Source of the DNA: Saprospiraceae bacterium
GTDB lineage: Bacteria; Bacteroidota; Bacteroidia; Chitinophagales; Saprospiraceae
Reading direction: 5' to 3'
NCBI GenBank assembly: GCA_020630735.1
Contig: JAHDIP010000006.1
Span: forward strand, 1 to 64,000
Length of the DNA stretch: 64,000 bases
Positions 1 to 8,391 of this stretch are shown one piece after another. Each line of letters opens with the position of its first letter. Position 1 is the first letter of the stretch. Under the pieces are notes generated by a model, which saw only the letters and a list, made by a program, of their open reading frames with translations, was not told the DNA's origin and ran no database searches. Made by a program: the position numbers and the translations under genes.

Positions 1-113
1 TTAGCGACTGTTTTGAAAGTTTTATAGTGTATATAATTATATCATTAACACTAAGGAATAGTTCAAAAATAAATTTACATTCTTAGCTTGCAATTTTTAA
101 ATCTAATTTCGTT

Positions 114-152
114 AAAAAGCCTCGCCATAGCCCTGCTATGTCTACGTTTTTT
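114..152. terminator. Imperfect terminator-like inverted repeat
   Basis: A run of A, an imperfect stem with a CATAG/CTATG core around a five-base loop (CCCTG), and a run of seven T form a terminator-like palindrome with three internal mismatches. It could end transcription arriving from the left of the window. The same bases sit inside a short open frame on the minus strand (75-194, about 39 codons, rich in Lys and Arg) that has no clear start and that I do not call a gene. Both observations would also fit a dispersed repeat element. Confidence 0.3.
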
Positions 153-473
153 TGCCTTATCAGCTTCAAAAATTGCTAACCAAAGAAACGTAACTTATTT
201 ATGCACGATTCCTAAGAACTGTGGGTAAGAAATTTAATGTTTTTATCATTTATAATTTTAGGCTTGTCATTTGGTCTATGGATAACAATGATTGATTGGT
301 TTGAAGAAAGTGACTCAGAATAGAGGCTTTGCTGTAGATTTTAAGCGAATTACATGAGTTTATAAAAGTTTATATATCGAATTAGATATAAAATAGAAAG
401 ATACTTGAGTAAGGTTTTTAAGTAATAAACCGTTGATGATTAGTGTTTTGTGTTTTATTTGTTGTTAAGCTGG

Positions 474-531
474 GGGTAAGAAAATTAATATTTTTGTCAT
501 TCTTAATGCGGCACAATAGTTAGATATTTGA
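474..531 (+). repeat. 58-base direct repeat, copy 1
   Basis: Begins GGGTAAGAAAAT and ends TTAGATATTTGA. It matches 747-804 with only about four differences, and 944-1000 more distantly. The two good copies are 273 bases apart. The GGGTAAG core also starts the shorter copies in this region. Confidence 0.75.
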
Positions 532-746
532 CTTATAAATAAGAATAAAGCTACATATGCATAGCGTATAGATTCAAAAGCGGCGACCTGAAAGCAGCGC
601 CATTCTAGATAAACTTAAGAGATTAGTATAGTATTAAAGAGGGTTTATCAGCCTAATTGAATAGAAAAATTGTAATTATTGAGTAAGGTTTTTTTGTTTC
701 AAAATATTGTTTATCAGTTATTTATGTTTTTTATAATCAAAACTGA

Positions 747-804
747 GGGTAAGAAAATCAATATTTTTGTCATTCTTAATATAGCACAATAGTTAGATAT
801 TTGA
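747..804 (+). repeat. 58-base direct repeat, copy 2
   Basis: Near-identical to 474-531 (about four substitutions, no gaps). The shared block contains TTTTTGTCATTCTTAAT followed by CACAATAGTTAGATATTTGA. The sequence between the copies is not equally conserved, so the 58-base block rather than the whole 273-base interval appears to be under selection or most recently copied. Confidence 0.75.
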
Positions 805-943
805 AGTGTAATTAATAATAAGGCAATCATCTATAGCTTTTAAGAATAAAGGCAGAGAACAAAAAAACAAGTATTCTAGGTAAGGCTTTTGAGTTCTAAA
901 TTTTTGAAAAACAACATATTAGATATTTATTTAGCTAAACTTC

Positions 944-1000
944 GGGTAAGAAATCATATTAATTGTCATTTATTTTCTTTTGAAACAATAAGATATTTGA
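944..1000 (+). repeat. Diverged copy of the 58-base repeat
   Basis: Starts GGGTAAGAAA and ends ACAATAAGATATTTGA, with TTGTCATTT in the middle, at the same relative spacing as the two closer copies. The rest has drifted. Confidence 0.55.
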
Positions 1001-1357
1001 GGAAAAAATCACAATACTTATTCGTAGAAGAAGCACCAGAAATGAGAAACCAAATCAAATAATAAAAGTAAAAGTGTTTTTTAATATAAAAGAAGTAAGA
1101 TTATCAAACATAATTTGAAGTTTTAGAACAGTAGAAGGCAGGAAAATAAAGCGATTATTGAAAATATTCATGAGAATAAAATTGTCAATAAATAAAAGTG
1201 AGGGTAAGAATAGTGTTTTTCTTTGCATTTACTATGGGTAAGAAAATAAGAAATTATACATAACCAGATTACTAAGAAATAGTAATATAAGTTGGAAAAA
1301 AACAGGATCTAAATGGTCATGTTTTTAATAGGAAAATAATTAGCATAACTAAGCGTA

Positions 1358-1378
1358 TGTGACTGATGCGGCGAAGCT
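1358..1378 (+). repeat. 21-base direct repeat, copy 1
   Basis: An exact 21-base match to 1624-1644, core ACTGATGCGGCGAAGC. It stands out as G+C-rich in a very AT-rich background. Confidence 0.7.
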
Positions 1379-1623
1379 GTACCAACTTAATAAATCTTGA
1401 ACAGTAAATAAAGTAAGATAAGATTTGTTTAAATAATTGATAAACAAATTTGTATACATAATTATAGTGTAAAGTGAGGGTAAGGTTTTGTGATTTAATA
1501 AGAGTAGAAACAGATAATGTGATACTTACTTTTATCGTAACCTTAAAATATTTACATCCATAATTAGTTTAGTGAAACCATACAGTGTTTCACCTGATAA
1601 ATTATTAGCTACCCTATTAGGAG

Positions 1624-1644
1624 TGTGACTGATGCGGCGAAGCT
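1624..1644 (+). repeat. 21-base direct repeat, copy 2, just upstream of the NusG-like gene
   Basis: Exact copy of 1358-1378, ending 73 bases before the start codon at 1718. A related GCGGCGA stretch occurs at 580-586. The position would suit a regulatory site or leader RNA element for the gene downstream, but no function can be read from the bases. Confidence 0.65.
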
Positions 1645-1717
1645 TTATCATCTACTGAAATGATATAAAGTATTGGTGAGGATAGTAATTTTTTAACCAA
1701 TAAAAAACTAAAGCAAA

Positions 1718-2248
1718 ATGTTTACAAGAGAAAATGCACAACTTAGTCTCAAAACTAAAAACTGGTATGTGGCTTACACTTACCCACAAGTAGAAAAAAA
1801 ATTACATAAGCTTCTAATGGACTTAGGATATGAGTCATTTCTACCTTTAAACTCGGTGAAAAGACAATGGAGCGATAGAATTAAGCTATTAGAAGTTCCT
1901 TTATTTCCAAACTACCTTTTTGTGAAAACAACCATAGATAAATTACATGATTTATTAAACTTAGATGGTCTTTCAAGGTTTTTAATATTTGAAAATAAAT
2001 ATGCTACTTTAAAAGATGCAGAAATTAGTCGAATTAGAAAAATTCTTGATCAAGGTGATGAAGTTGCTGTCTTAACAAGCAAATTTGTAAGAGGACAAGA
2101 AGTGATCGTGAAAAAAGGACCATTACAAGGTTTTGAAGGTCTCTTGGTTGAAGAACATGGTAGAGATAGATTTATAATGGAATTAAAAGGGTTAAAACAA
2201 CGCTTATCTGTTAATGTACCTACAAAGTTTTTGGGTACTAAAGAGTAA
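1718..2248 (+). CDS. NusG-like specialized transcription antiterminator (UpxY/LoaP type)
   Basis: Predicted NusG paralogue of 176 residues. Such proteins bind RNA polymerase and let it read through terminators in one long operon. Residues about 15-75 form the NusG N-terminal domain, beginning NWYVAYTYPQVEKKL and containing the FPNYLFVK strand typical of the family. Residues about 124-173 form a KOW domain (FVRGQEVIVKKGPLQGFEG). The length and lack of insertions fit specialized paralogues such as Bacteroides UpxY (capsule operons) and Bacillus LoaP (antibiotic operons) rather than housekeeping NusG, which would normally sit beside secE and ribosomal protein genes. Here it stands alone, is followed by a strong terminator, and precedes a ~60 kb NRPS array, so its likely target is that array. 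The start is preceded by an A-rich stretch without a Shine-Dalgarno box. The family call is firm; the target is inferred from position. Confidence 0.9.
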   Translation: MFTRENAQLSLKTKNWYVAYTYPQVEKKLHKLLMDLGYESFLPLNSVKRQWSDRIKLLEVPLFPNYLFVKTTIDKLHDLLNLDGLSRFLIFENKYATLKDAEISRIRKILDQGDEVAVLTSKFVRGQEVIVKKGPLQGFEGLLVEEHGRDRFIMELKGLKQRLSVNVPTKFLGTKE

Positions 2249-2296
2249 AAAAAATAGTTTTCAATAAATTACAAATCGAAAGAAAAACAGTCTAAT

Positions 2297-2341
2297 GGGA
2301 TTTTTTAGTATAACATGTTATACTAAAAAAATCCCTTTTTT
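2297..2341 (+). terminator. Strong intrinsic terminator after the NusG-like gene
   Basis: The stem begins GGGATTTTTTAGTATAAC and is mirrored by its complement ending AAATCCC, with a single extra A in the right arm; 2307-2324 is a perfect 18-base palindrome. Six T follow at once. This is the best terminator in the window and lies exactly where an antitermination protein could decide between stopping and entering the NRPS array. Confidence 0.85.
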
Positions 2342-2492
2342 ACTTCGATAGTTTCTTTTCTACATCGACAAAAACAATAAATTTACTGAATCGATTATAG
2401 TGCTCATTTAATTGTTATTTAGTAAAAGTGTCTCATTAGTATTTCATCGGAAGGTTCTATTTATCTAATACCATTTAGATTTCATAGAGTAA

Positions 2493-2522
2493 GTTTTTAA
2501 CAATCACCATTAAATAAGTTTG
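2493..2522 (+). promoter_or_regulatory. Candidate Bacteroidota promoter for the NRPS array
   Basis: TAAGTTTG at 2515-2522 is a full match to the TAnnTTTG box at about -7 used by the Bacteroidota housekeeping sigma factor. GTTTTTA at 2493-2499 lies about 17 bases upstream and is only a loose match to the -33 TTG/TTTG element. Transcription would start a few bases past 2522, giving a leader of roughly 90 bases. Confidence 0.45.
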
Positions 2523-2523
2523 G

Positions 2524-2576
2524 TAGGAAAATAGCTTTCCTAAATTTCTAGTATCTAATGCTCTTACATCGTAAGA
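2524..2576 (+). promoter_or_regulatory. Two short hairpins in the NRPS leader
   Basis: TAGGAAA/TTTCCTA (2524-2530 with 2536-2542, five-base loop) and TCTTAC/GTAAGA (2562-2567 with 2571-2576, loop ATC). The second would lie in the mRNA leader if the 2515 promoter is used. LoaP- and UpxY-type proteins are reported to load at structured 5' leader elements, so these are candidate loading sites, but the stems are short and could be chance. Confidence 0.35.
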
Positions 2577-2615
2577 ACTTTCCGCATTTCATTTATCATT
2601 ATTTTAATTAAGCAT

Positions 2616-3305
2616 ATGAATTTATCATTCCAACAGTCGTTAGAGTTTTGGTTCAATAAATTGAGAACTTCAAAGTCCGTTAAGGCTTCATGGTTGAAGT
2701 CTAGTGATGAAGAATGGGAATCTATTAAATTTAACCTACCTCTTGAAGAACAAAAACGATTTGATCAAGTAACAAAGTCAAAAGCACTTAATGAGTTTGT
2801 AGTAGGTTTATCCATATGGACTACCTTATTGTATAGGTATAAAATGGAGGAGCAAGTTATAGCTGTAAGTAGTTTGAATATTGCAGGAAAGTTGACGAAT
2901 CAAAATCAAAAAATGTTTTTTGATATCGCCAACCTAAAGGGGCAATCATTTAAAACTATTTTGGGAAACATAAAAACTCAATTAAAGACTGTAATTGCAC
3001 ATCAAGATTATGAATACCAACACTTAACAGAAAAGCTAAAAGCTAATAATGTTGAGACTGCATATTTAAATGATTTTAGTTTTGGTCACTTAGACCTACA
3101 ATCTAAAGATGAAATTTTAAACTCAGCAACGATCGCTTTAGTAATGGATACTAATGGTGCGTTTTTTCTTTATTATAGAAAAAATAGTTTCACAGCTTCT
3201 TTTGCAAAAGGCATGACAGAGAGTTATCAAGCTCTATTGAGTATAGCATTAGAGAATGCTGAAACTCCACTTGATACAACTGTTTTAGTCGAGCCAGATA
3301 CAGTA
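2616..3305 (+). other. Truncated condensation-like domain at the start of the assembly line
   Basis: About 230 residues matching the C-terminal subdomain of a C domain, including the stretch KALNEFVVGLSIWTTLLYRY that corresponds to the usual floor-loop helix region. The N-terminal subdomain and its HHxxxDG motif are missing, and the upstream DNA holds no frame that could supply them. It cannot condense on its own; it may be a structural partner for A1. Confidence 0.7.
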
Positions 3306-6300
3306 GTAGTGAAAGAGTTTTCAGGTATCCAAACATTGCATGGATTATTAACTCAGCGAGTTGAAGAATGTCCTAATATCATTGGAGTAATTGATCAAGA
3401 AGAGGAGTACACCTATACGGAAATCAATGAAATGGTAGATAGAATGGTGGGGCTACTTATAGAGAATGGTACAAAACCAGGTGATATTGTTGCTTTGATG
3501 ATGGATAGATCTGTAGAAATGATCGTTTCTATTTTTGCAACATTAAAATTAGGAGGAACCTTCTTGCCGCTTGATCCAACCTATCCTCAACAAAGAGTAG
3601 AATATATCATTGGCGATGCACAACCTTCTATTTTACTTACGAATACGGAAGCAGGAATACGAGCAGATGAGTCAGTTAATATAAAAGTATTGACCGTATC
3701 AAAAGACTTAATATTATCAAGCGATCCTTGTACTGATCATTTTGAGAATGAATCGAATTTAGCTTACATTATTTATACTTCTGGAACAACAGGTGCTCCG
3801 AAGGGAGTAATGGTAGAGCATGATCAGGTATTGAATACACTGTATGCAATGGAAAAGGTATTTCCAACTGAAAATAAAAATGCTTATTTATTCAAAACGA
3901 ATTATGTATTTGATGTATCCTTAGTTGAGATTTTTTCTTGGGTAGTTTCAGCAAATGCAATGGTGATATTGCCTTCAGGATTAGAAAAGGATGCTAGCGC
4001 AATTACCAATTATATTGAGAAGTATACGATTTCGCATCTCAACTTTGTGCCAAGTATGTTTTCTACTTTTTTAGATGTTATCACTGAAAAAGGACTACAG
4101 ACGATTTCAAAATTGACTTATATACTTCTTGCAGGTGAAGCTATTTCTATAAAGCTGGCAAACAAAATTTACCAATTAAATCTTATAGAAAAAACACACA
4201 ACTTATATGGTCCTACAGAGGCAAGTATTTATACAACTCATTTTCCGTTAAGTAATTATGTTTTGGGTGAAGTCGTTCCTATTGGTAAGGCTATAGAAAA
4301 TATAGAAGTTTATATCTTAGATGAGAACAAAAATATTGTTCCCGATGGAATTGCAGGTGAATTGGCTATTTTTGGAAAAGGGGTAGCTTCAGGATATTTT
4401 AATAAACCAACACTAACTGCTGAAAAATTTATCACTGTATCATGGAGCAATAGTCCTTTGTATTTGTCGGGAGATATCGCTAAGAAAATGCCAAATGGAG
4501 ATGTGATGTTTCTTGGTCGAAAAGATGAGCAAGTAAAAGTAAGAGGATACAGAATAGAGTTAAATGAAATAAAAGAAACACTCTTAAAGTATGAAGGTAT
4601 TGGAGATGTTGCAGTTGTAGTTAAACAAGATGCAAATGATGAGTTAGATAAAATACTTTGTGCATATTATACAGCTAAAGATGAGATCGGAACAACAGAG
4701 TTGATTGAACATATCGGAAGCTATGTGCCAAGCTATATGATTCCTGATAAAATAATTCGTCTCGAATCAATGCCACTCAACAAAAATGGAAAAACGGATA
4801 AAAGCTTCTTAGTAAATTTGGCTGAAGAAAATTCGTATCAAGAGTTTAGTGAAGAGGTAGACTGTACATCAACAGAAATAGCATTGCGTAGTCTTTGGGA
4901 AATAGTATTACAAAAGAAAAATATAAGAACGACAGATAGCTTCTTCGATATAGGTGGACATTCTTTAAAAGTCTTGCATTTAATCTCTAAAATTTCGGAA
5001 GAGCTAAAAGTTGATTTGGTTTTTGATGATGTATTGAACAACCCAGTACTCAAAAGCCTAGCTTCGAAAATAGATATTCTACAATCTGCACCTGTAAACA
5101 GAATATCTAAAGCTTCCGCAAAAGAGCATTACTCATTATCGCCTACACAATTAGGTATTTGGTTGACGGATCAATTAGAAGAAAACAATTCTTCCTACAG
5201 CATGCCTTTATCTTATCTGATAAAGGGGGCTTTAGATAAAGAAGTATTGAAAAAGTCAATTGCTGAAGTTATCAACAGACATGAATCATTAAGAACTGTT
5301 TTTACAATAGTTAACGAAATGCCTTCAATGATCATTAAGCCATCATTACCTGAAGATACATACTTTCAAGAATACTCGCTAACGAAAGCTAGTGATCCAT
5401 TCAATGCAGCACGCTTTTGTATTGAAGAAGATATACAAGCTTCTTTTGATTTAGAGAATGGACCTTTATTGAGGGTTAAGTTATTTAAGCTTTCTGAAGA
5501 AAAGCACATTCTTTATACAAATTTTCATCACATCATCTTTGACGGATGGTCAATTGATATTTTTAATAAAGAATTGTTTTTAGGATACGAAGATTACAAG
5601 AAAACAAATTCTTTTCCTTCTTATCCTGTAGGTTTACAACTTAAAGATTATACCGAAAAAATTAAGGAACTTTCAACTGATCCTTCTCAAGTATACTTAA
5701 AAGAATATTGGAAGAATAAATTCCAAGGAGAGATTCCTCAATTGAATTTGCCTAGAGATTTCAAACCTGATAAGATAAGCAGATCAAGAGGTAAAACATT
5801 GTTGAAAAAAATAGACGCTAATTTTACAACAAAGGTCAAACAATTTGCAGAGAGCTTTGGAGTAACTCCTTTTACTGTTTTATTTGCCACCTACAATGCT
5901 TTACTTGCTCGATATACAAGACAAAATGATATTGTTGTTGGCGTACCTGTTGCAGGAAGAGAGTATTCTAGTTTACACCAAACAATCGGTTGTTTTATAA
6001 ATACTTTACCATTAAGAACGAAGTTAGATCAAGAAGATGATTTTCAAACTTTACTGACTAAAGTAAAGCACGAAATTACAGAAGGACAAAAACATCAAGC
6101 TTATTCCTTTTATGAATTAATTGATGAACTAAGTTCTGAAGGAAAACTAGAAGAATTTTCTTTATTCAATGCGTTCTTCGGATTCAAAGAAGAGACCTAC
6201 TTGAAAGTGTCAAAAGAATTGTCAGATATATCTGTTGATTATTTACCGATAGAAGTTTCTGCTAGTAAGTATGATTTGTCTTTTTATATCCACGAAAGCA

Positions 6301-8318
6301 AAAATGAATATAGCATTTATGCTGAGTACAGTTTAGATCTATTTTTAGAAGAAAGAATTGAACGGTTCCTAAATTATTATACAGAGTTTTTGAAGGCAGT
6401 AATTGAAAAGCCTACACAGCCTATAGGAACAGTCAATTTTATCAATGAACTAGAAACAGAAAAACAAATAACAGGATTAAATGAAAGTGTTCGTGAGTTC
6501 GAAAATGCAGAGATGACACTACACAGTATTTTTGAAACTAGCTGTCAAGAGAATCCTCATAGAATAGCGATAGTAGATAAAAATACTGAATATACTTACG
6601 AAAACGTCAACCAGAAAGCAAATGCGATTGCTAGTTCTTTATTGGAAAAAGGATTGTCTATAAACGAACCAGTACTTTTAGAAATGGGGCGTTCGGTAGA
6701 AATGATAGCTTCCATTTTGGGAATACTTAAAGCAGGAGGATGTTATGTGCCTTTAGACTTTGAATATCCTGAGGATAGAAAAAAATACATTATAAGTGAT
6801 TGCAAATCAAAGATTTTAATTAGCGATCGTCAGCATTCAGGTTCTTTTTATAGTGACTTAGGTGTCGATGTATTGTATGTGAAAGAGACGATCAAAAAAA
6901 TTGTAGATCCTAACTTTAAGTCGATAGTTCGAGAAGCTGATGATCACGTATACATCATGTATACTTCAGGCACGACAGGAAATCCAAAAGGCGTACTGCT
7001 AGCACATGGTCAAGTATTAAATACGATCAATGCAGTTGAAGATTTATTTCCAATGGATACAAACGATAAATTTTTATTTAAAACAAACTATACGTTTGAT
7101 GTATCTGTTTCCGAAATATTTGGATGGGTCGTTTGTGGCGCTCAACTTATTGTACATCCTTCAGGACTAGAGAAAGATCCAATGTCTGTCATTGAATCAA
7201 TTAAGGAACATGCGATCACGCACATCAATTTCGTGCCAAGTGCCTTCTCCGTATTTTTAGATGTATCTATGGCAGGCAAGGAGAAAGAATTAGAAAGTAT
7301 CAAATACTTCTTGCTTTGTGGGGAAGCTGTAACTCCTAGTTTGGTTCAAAAAATAAAGAGAGCTAATCTCCTAAAAAGATCACATAACTTATATGGACCA
7401 ACAGAGGCTAGTATTTTTGCTACTCACTTCCCGCTTGACAGTTGTACAGCAGATGGGCAAGTTCCTATAGGTATTCCAATTTCTAATTTCTCCATCTATA
7501 TTTTAGATAAAAATGGAAACATAATGCCAGAAGGAACTTACGGAGAATTGGTTATAGGTGGAAAAGGAGTAGCGCATGGATATCTCAATAGACCAAAGTT
7601 GAATGCAGAACGATTTGTCAATTTTGAATGGGCAGAAGGGAGAGTCTATAGAACCGGAGATGTTGCTCGTTGGTTACCAAATGGTGTTTTAGAATATGCT
7701 GGTCGTACCGACAATCAAATTAAGTTGAGAGGATATAGAATTGAGTTAAAAGAAATAGAAGAGGTCTTACTAAAACATCCAGATGTTGATCAAGCAGTCG
7801 CTCTATTTAAGAAAGGAGGTGATGACAAGTTAGAAGATTACATCAGCTTATTTTTTACACTAAAACCTGAAGTGACAAAAGAGTTAACTAATGCTGAAGT
7901 AACAGATTTTCTGGCAAATAACTTGCCGTCATATATGGTTCCTGAATTTATGATGTGCATGGATGAAATGCCTTCTAATTACAATGGCAAAATAGATAGA
8001 AAAGCGCTTGATAGTTTAAAACTTAAACGACATGAATCGCAAAGTTTATATCAAGAACCTACCAATGAAATAGAAGAAGAATTAGTAGAGATTTGGAATA
8101 CAGTACTCAGTACTGATAAGATTGGAACAGCCGATAATTTTTTCAAGATTGGAGGCAATTCACTTAAAATGATTAAAGTGATATCTCGTGTGAATGATAA
8201 TTTTTTGACAGATATCAAAATTAATGATTTTGTAAAAGTACCTACTGTTAAAAATCTTTCAGAACTAATTAATCAAAATTACGAAGAAAATGCAGTGCTT
8301 TTCAACGAAGCATTTTAA
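2616..8318 (+). CDS. NRPS 1, modules 1-2: (half C)-A-T-C-A-T
   Basis: Initiating synthetase, 1900 residues. Residues 1-230 resemble only the C-terminal half of a condensation domain and lack HHxxxDG. A1 spans about 245-745 (TSGTTG core near 388, A10 Lys726), T1 has Ser783, C2 spans about 835-1270 with H971/H972 in HHIIFDGWS, A2 about 1300-1795 (core near 1450) and T2 has Ser1849. Hand-read specificity positions are DVVNLALIYK for A1 and DVSNLCLIFK for A2; both are close to each other and resemble small or aliphatic residue codes, but I match neither to a known substrate. The two A domains share a KTNYxFDVS stretch, suggesting module duplication. No acyl-ligase or starter C domain is present, so N-terminal lipidation is not indicated. 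The C-terminal tail ends in acidic and hydrophobic residues. A 73-base gap separates it from NRPS 2. Confidence 0.95.
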   Translation: MNLSFQQSLEFWFNKLRTSKSVKASWLKSSDEEWESIKFNLPLEEQKRFDQVTKSKALNEFVVGLSIWTTLLYRYKMEEQVIAVSSLNIAGKLTNQNQKMFFDIANLKGQSFKTILGNIKTQLKTVIAHQDYEYQHLTEKLKANNVETAYLNDFSFGHLDLQSKDEILNSATIALVMDTNGAFFLYYRKNSFTASFAKGMTESYQALLSIALENAETPLDTTVLVEPDTVVVKEFSGIQTLHGLLTQRVEECPNIIGVIDQEEEYTYTEINEMVDRMVGLLIENGTKPGDIVALMMDRSVEMIVSIFATLKLGGTFLPLDPTYPQQRVEYIIGDAQPSILLTNTEAGIRADESVNIKVLTVSKDLILSSDPCTDHFENESNLAYIIYTSGTTGAPKGVMVEHDQVLNTLYAMEKVFPTENKNAYLFKTNYVFDVSLVEIFSWVVSANAMVILPSGLEKDASAITNYIEKYTISHLNFVPSMFSTFLDVITEKGLQTISKLTYILLAGEAISIKLANKIYQLNLIEKTHNLYGPTEASIYTTHFPLSNYVLGEVVPIGKAIENIEVYILDENKNIVPDGIAGELAIFGKGVASGYFNKPTLTAEKFITVSWSNSPLYLSGDIAKKMPNGDVMFLGRKDEQVKVRGYRIELNEIKETLLKYEGIGDVAVVVKQDANDELDKILCAYYTAKDEIGTTELIEHIGSYVPSYMIPDKIIRLESMPLNKNGKTDKSFLVNLAEENSYQEFSEEVDCTSTEIALRSLWEIVLQKKNIRTTDSFFDIGGHSLKVLHLISKISEELKVDLVFDDVLNNPVLKSLASKIDILQSAPVNRISKASAKEHYSLSPTQLGIWLTDQLEENNSSYSMPLSYLIKGALDKEVLKKSIAEVINRHESLRTVFTIVNEMPSMIIKPSLPEDTYFQEYSLTKASDPFNAARFCIEEDIQASFDLENGPLLRVKLFKLSEEKHILYTNFHHIIFDGWSIDIFNKELFLGYEDYKKTNSFPSYPVGLQLKDYTEKIKELSTDPSQVYLKEYWKNKFQGEIPQLNLPRDFKPDKISRSRGKTLLKKIDANFTTKVKQFAESFGVTPFTVLFATYNALLARYTRQNDIVVGVPVAGREYSSLHQTIGCFINTLPLRTKLDQEDDFQTLLTKVKHEITEGQKHQAYSFYELIDELSSEGKLEEFSLFNAFFGFKEETYLKVSKELSDISVDYLPIEVSASKYDLSFYIHESKNEYSIYAEYSLDLFLEERIERFLNYYTEFLKAVIEKPTQPIGTVNFINELETEKQITGLNESVREFENAEMTLHSIFETSCQENPHRIAIVDKNTEYTYENVNQKANAIASSLLEKGLSINEPVLLEMGRSVEMIASILGILKAGGCYVPLDFEYPEDRKKYIISDCKSKILISDRQHSGSFYSDLGVDVLYVKETIKKIVDPNFKSIVREADDHVYIMYTSGTTGNPKGVLLAHGQVLNTINAVEDLFPMDTNDKFLFKTNYTFDVSVSEIFGWVVCGAQLIVHPSGLEKDPMSVIESIKEHAITHINFVPSAFSVFLDVSMAGKEKELESIKYFLLCGEAVTPSLVQKIKRANLLKRSHNLYGPTEASIFATHFPLDSCTADGQVPIGIPISNFSIYILDKNGNIMPEGTYGELVIGGKGVAHGYLNRPKLNAERFVNFEWAEGRVYRTGDVARWLPNGVLEYAGRTDNQIKLRGYRIELKEIEEVLLKHPDVDQAVALFKKGGDDKLEDYISLFFTLKPEVTKELTNAEVTDFLANNLPSYMVPEFMMCMDEMPSNYNGKIDRKALDSLKLKRHESQSLYQEPTNEIEEELVEIWNTVLSTDKIGTADNFFKIGGNSLKMIKVISRVNDNFLTDIKINDFVKVPTVKNLSELINQNYEENAVLFNEAF

Positions 8319-8391
8319 CAAAAACAATTTCACAAACCTGATTTCATCATAATACGGTTTTGTAAAAAATCATATTGCAGCTACAACACAA

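Larger units (their letters stand above)
1..1717. other. Gene-free, repeat-bearing region upstream of the NusG-like gene
   Basis: No reading frame in this 1.7 kb stretch looks like a protein gene on either strand; it is very AT-rich and full of stops. What it does hold is a degenerate repeat family. The core GGGTAAGRA recurs near 223, 474, 747, 944, 1202 and 1236, with a diverged copy (GGGTAAGG) near 1478. Copies are mostly 200-270 bases apart. Several are preceded about 70 bases upstream by GTAAGGTTTTT or GTAAGGCTTTT (near 407, 673, 881). Two copies are nearly identical over 58 bases. A second shared element containing GCGGCGA lies at 580, 1368 and 1634. Whether these are decayed duplications, tandem regulatory sites or small RNA genes cannot be told from sequence alone. 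I see no tRNA or rRNA. Confidence 0.7.
2249..2615. other. Intergenic leader between the antiterminator gene and the first NRPS gene
   Basis: This 367-base gap has no gene. It holds a strong intrinsic terminator (2297-2341), a Bacteroidota-type promoter box (2515-2522), and two short hairpins (2524-2542, 2562-2576) before the start codon at 2616. Confidence 0.7.

Noticed and set aside
1-1717. CRISPR array in the repeat region
   Set aside because: Repeats are degenerate, 200-270 bases apart, with no short constant repeat and unique-spacer pattern, and no cas genes are present.
2616-3305. Lipid-loading starter C domain at the head of the line
   Set aside because: Only the C-terminal half is present, without HHxxxDG, and no acyl-ligase or extra carrier domain precedes it.
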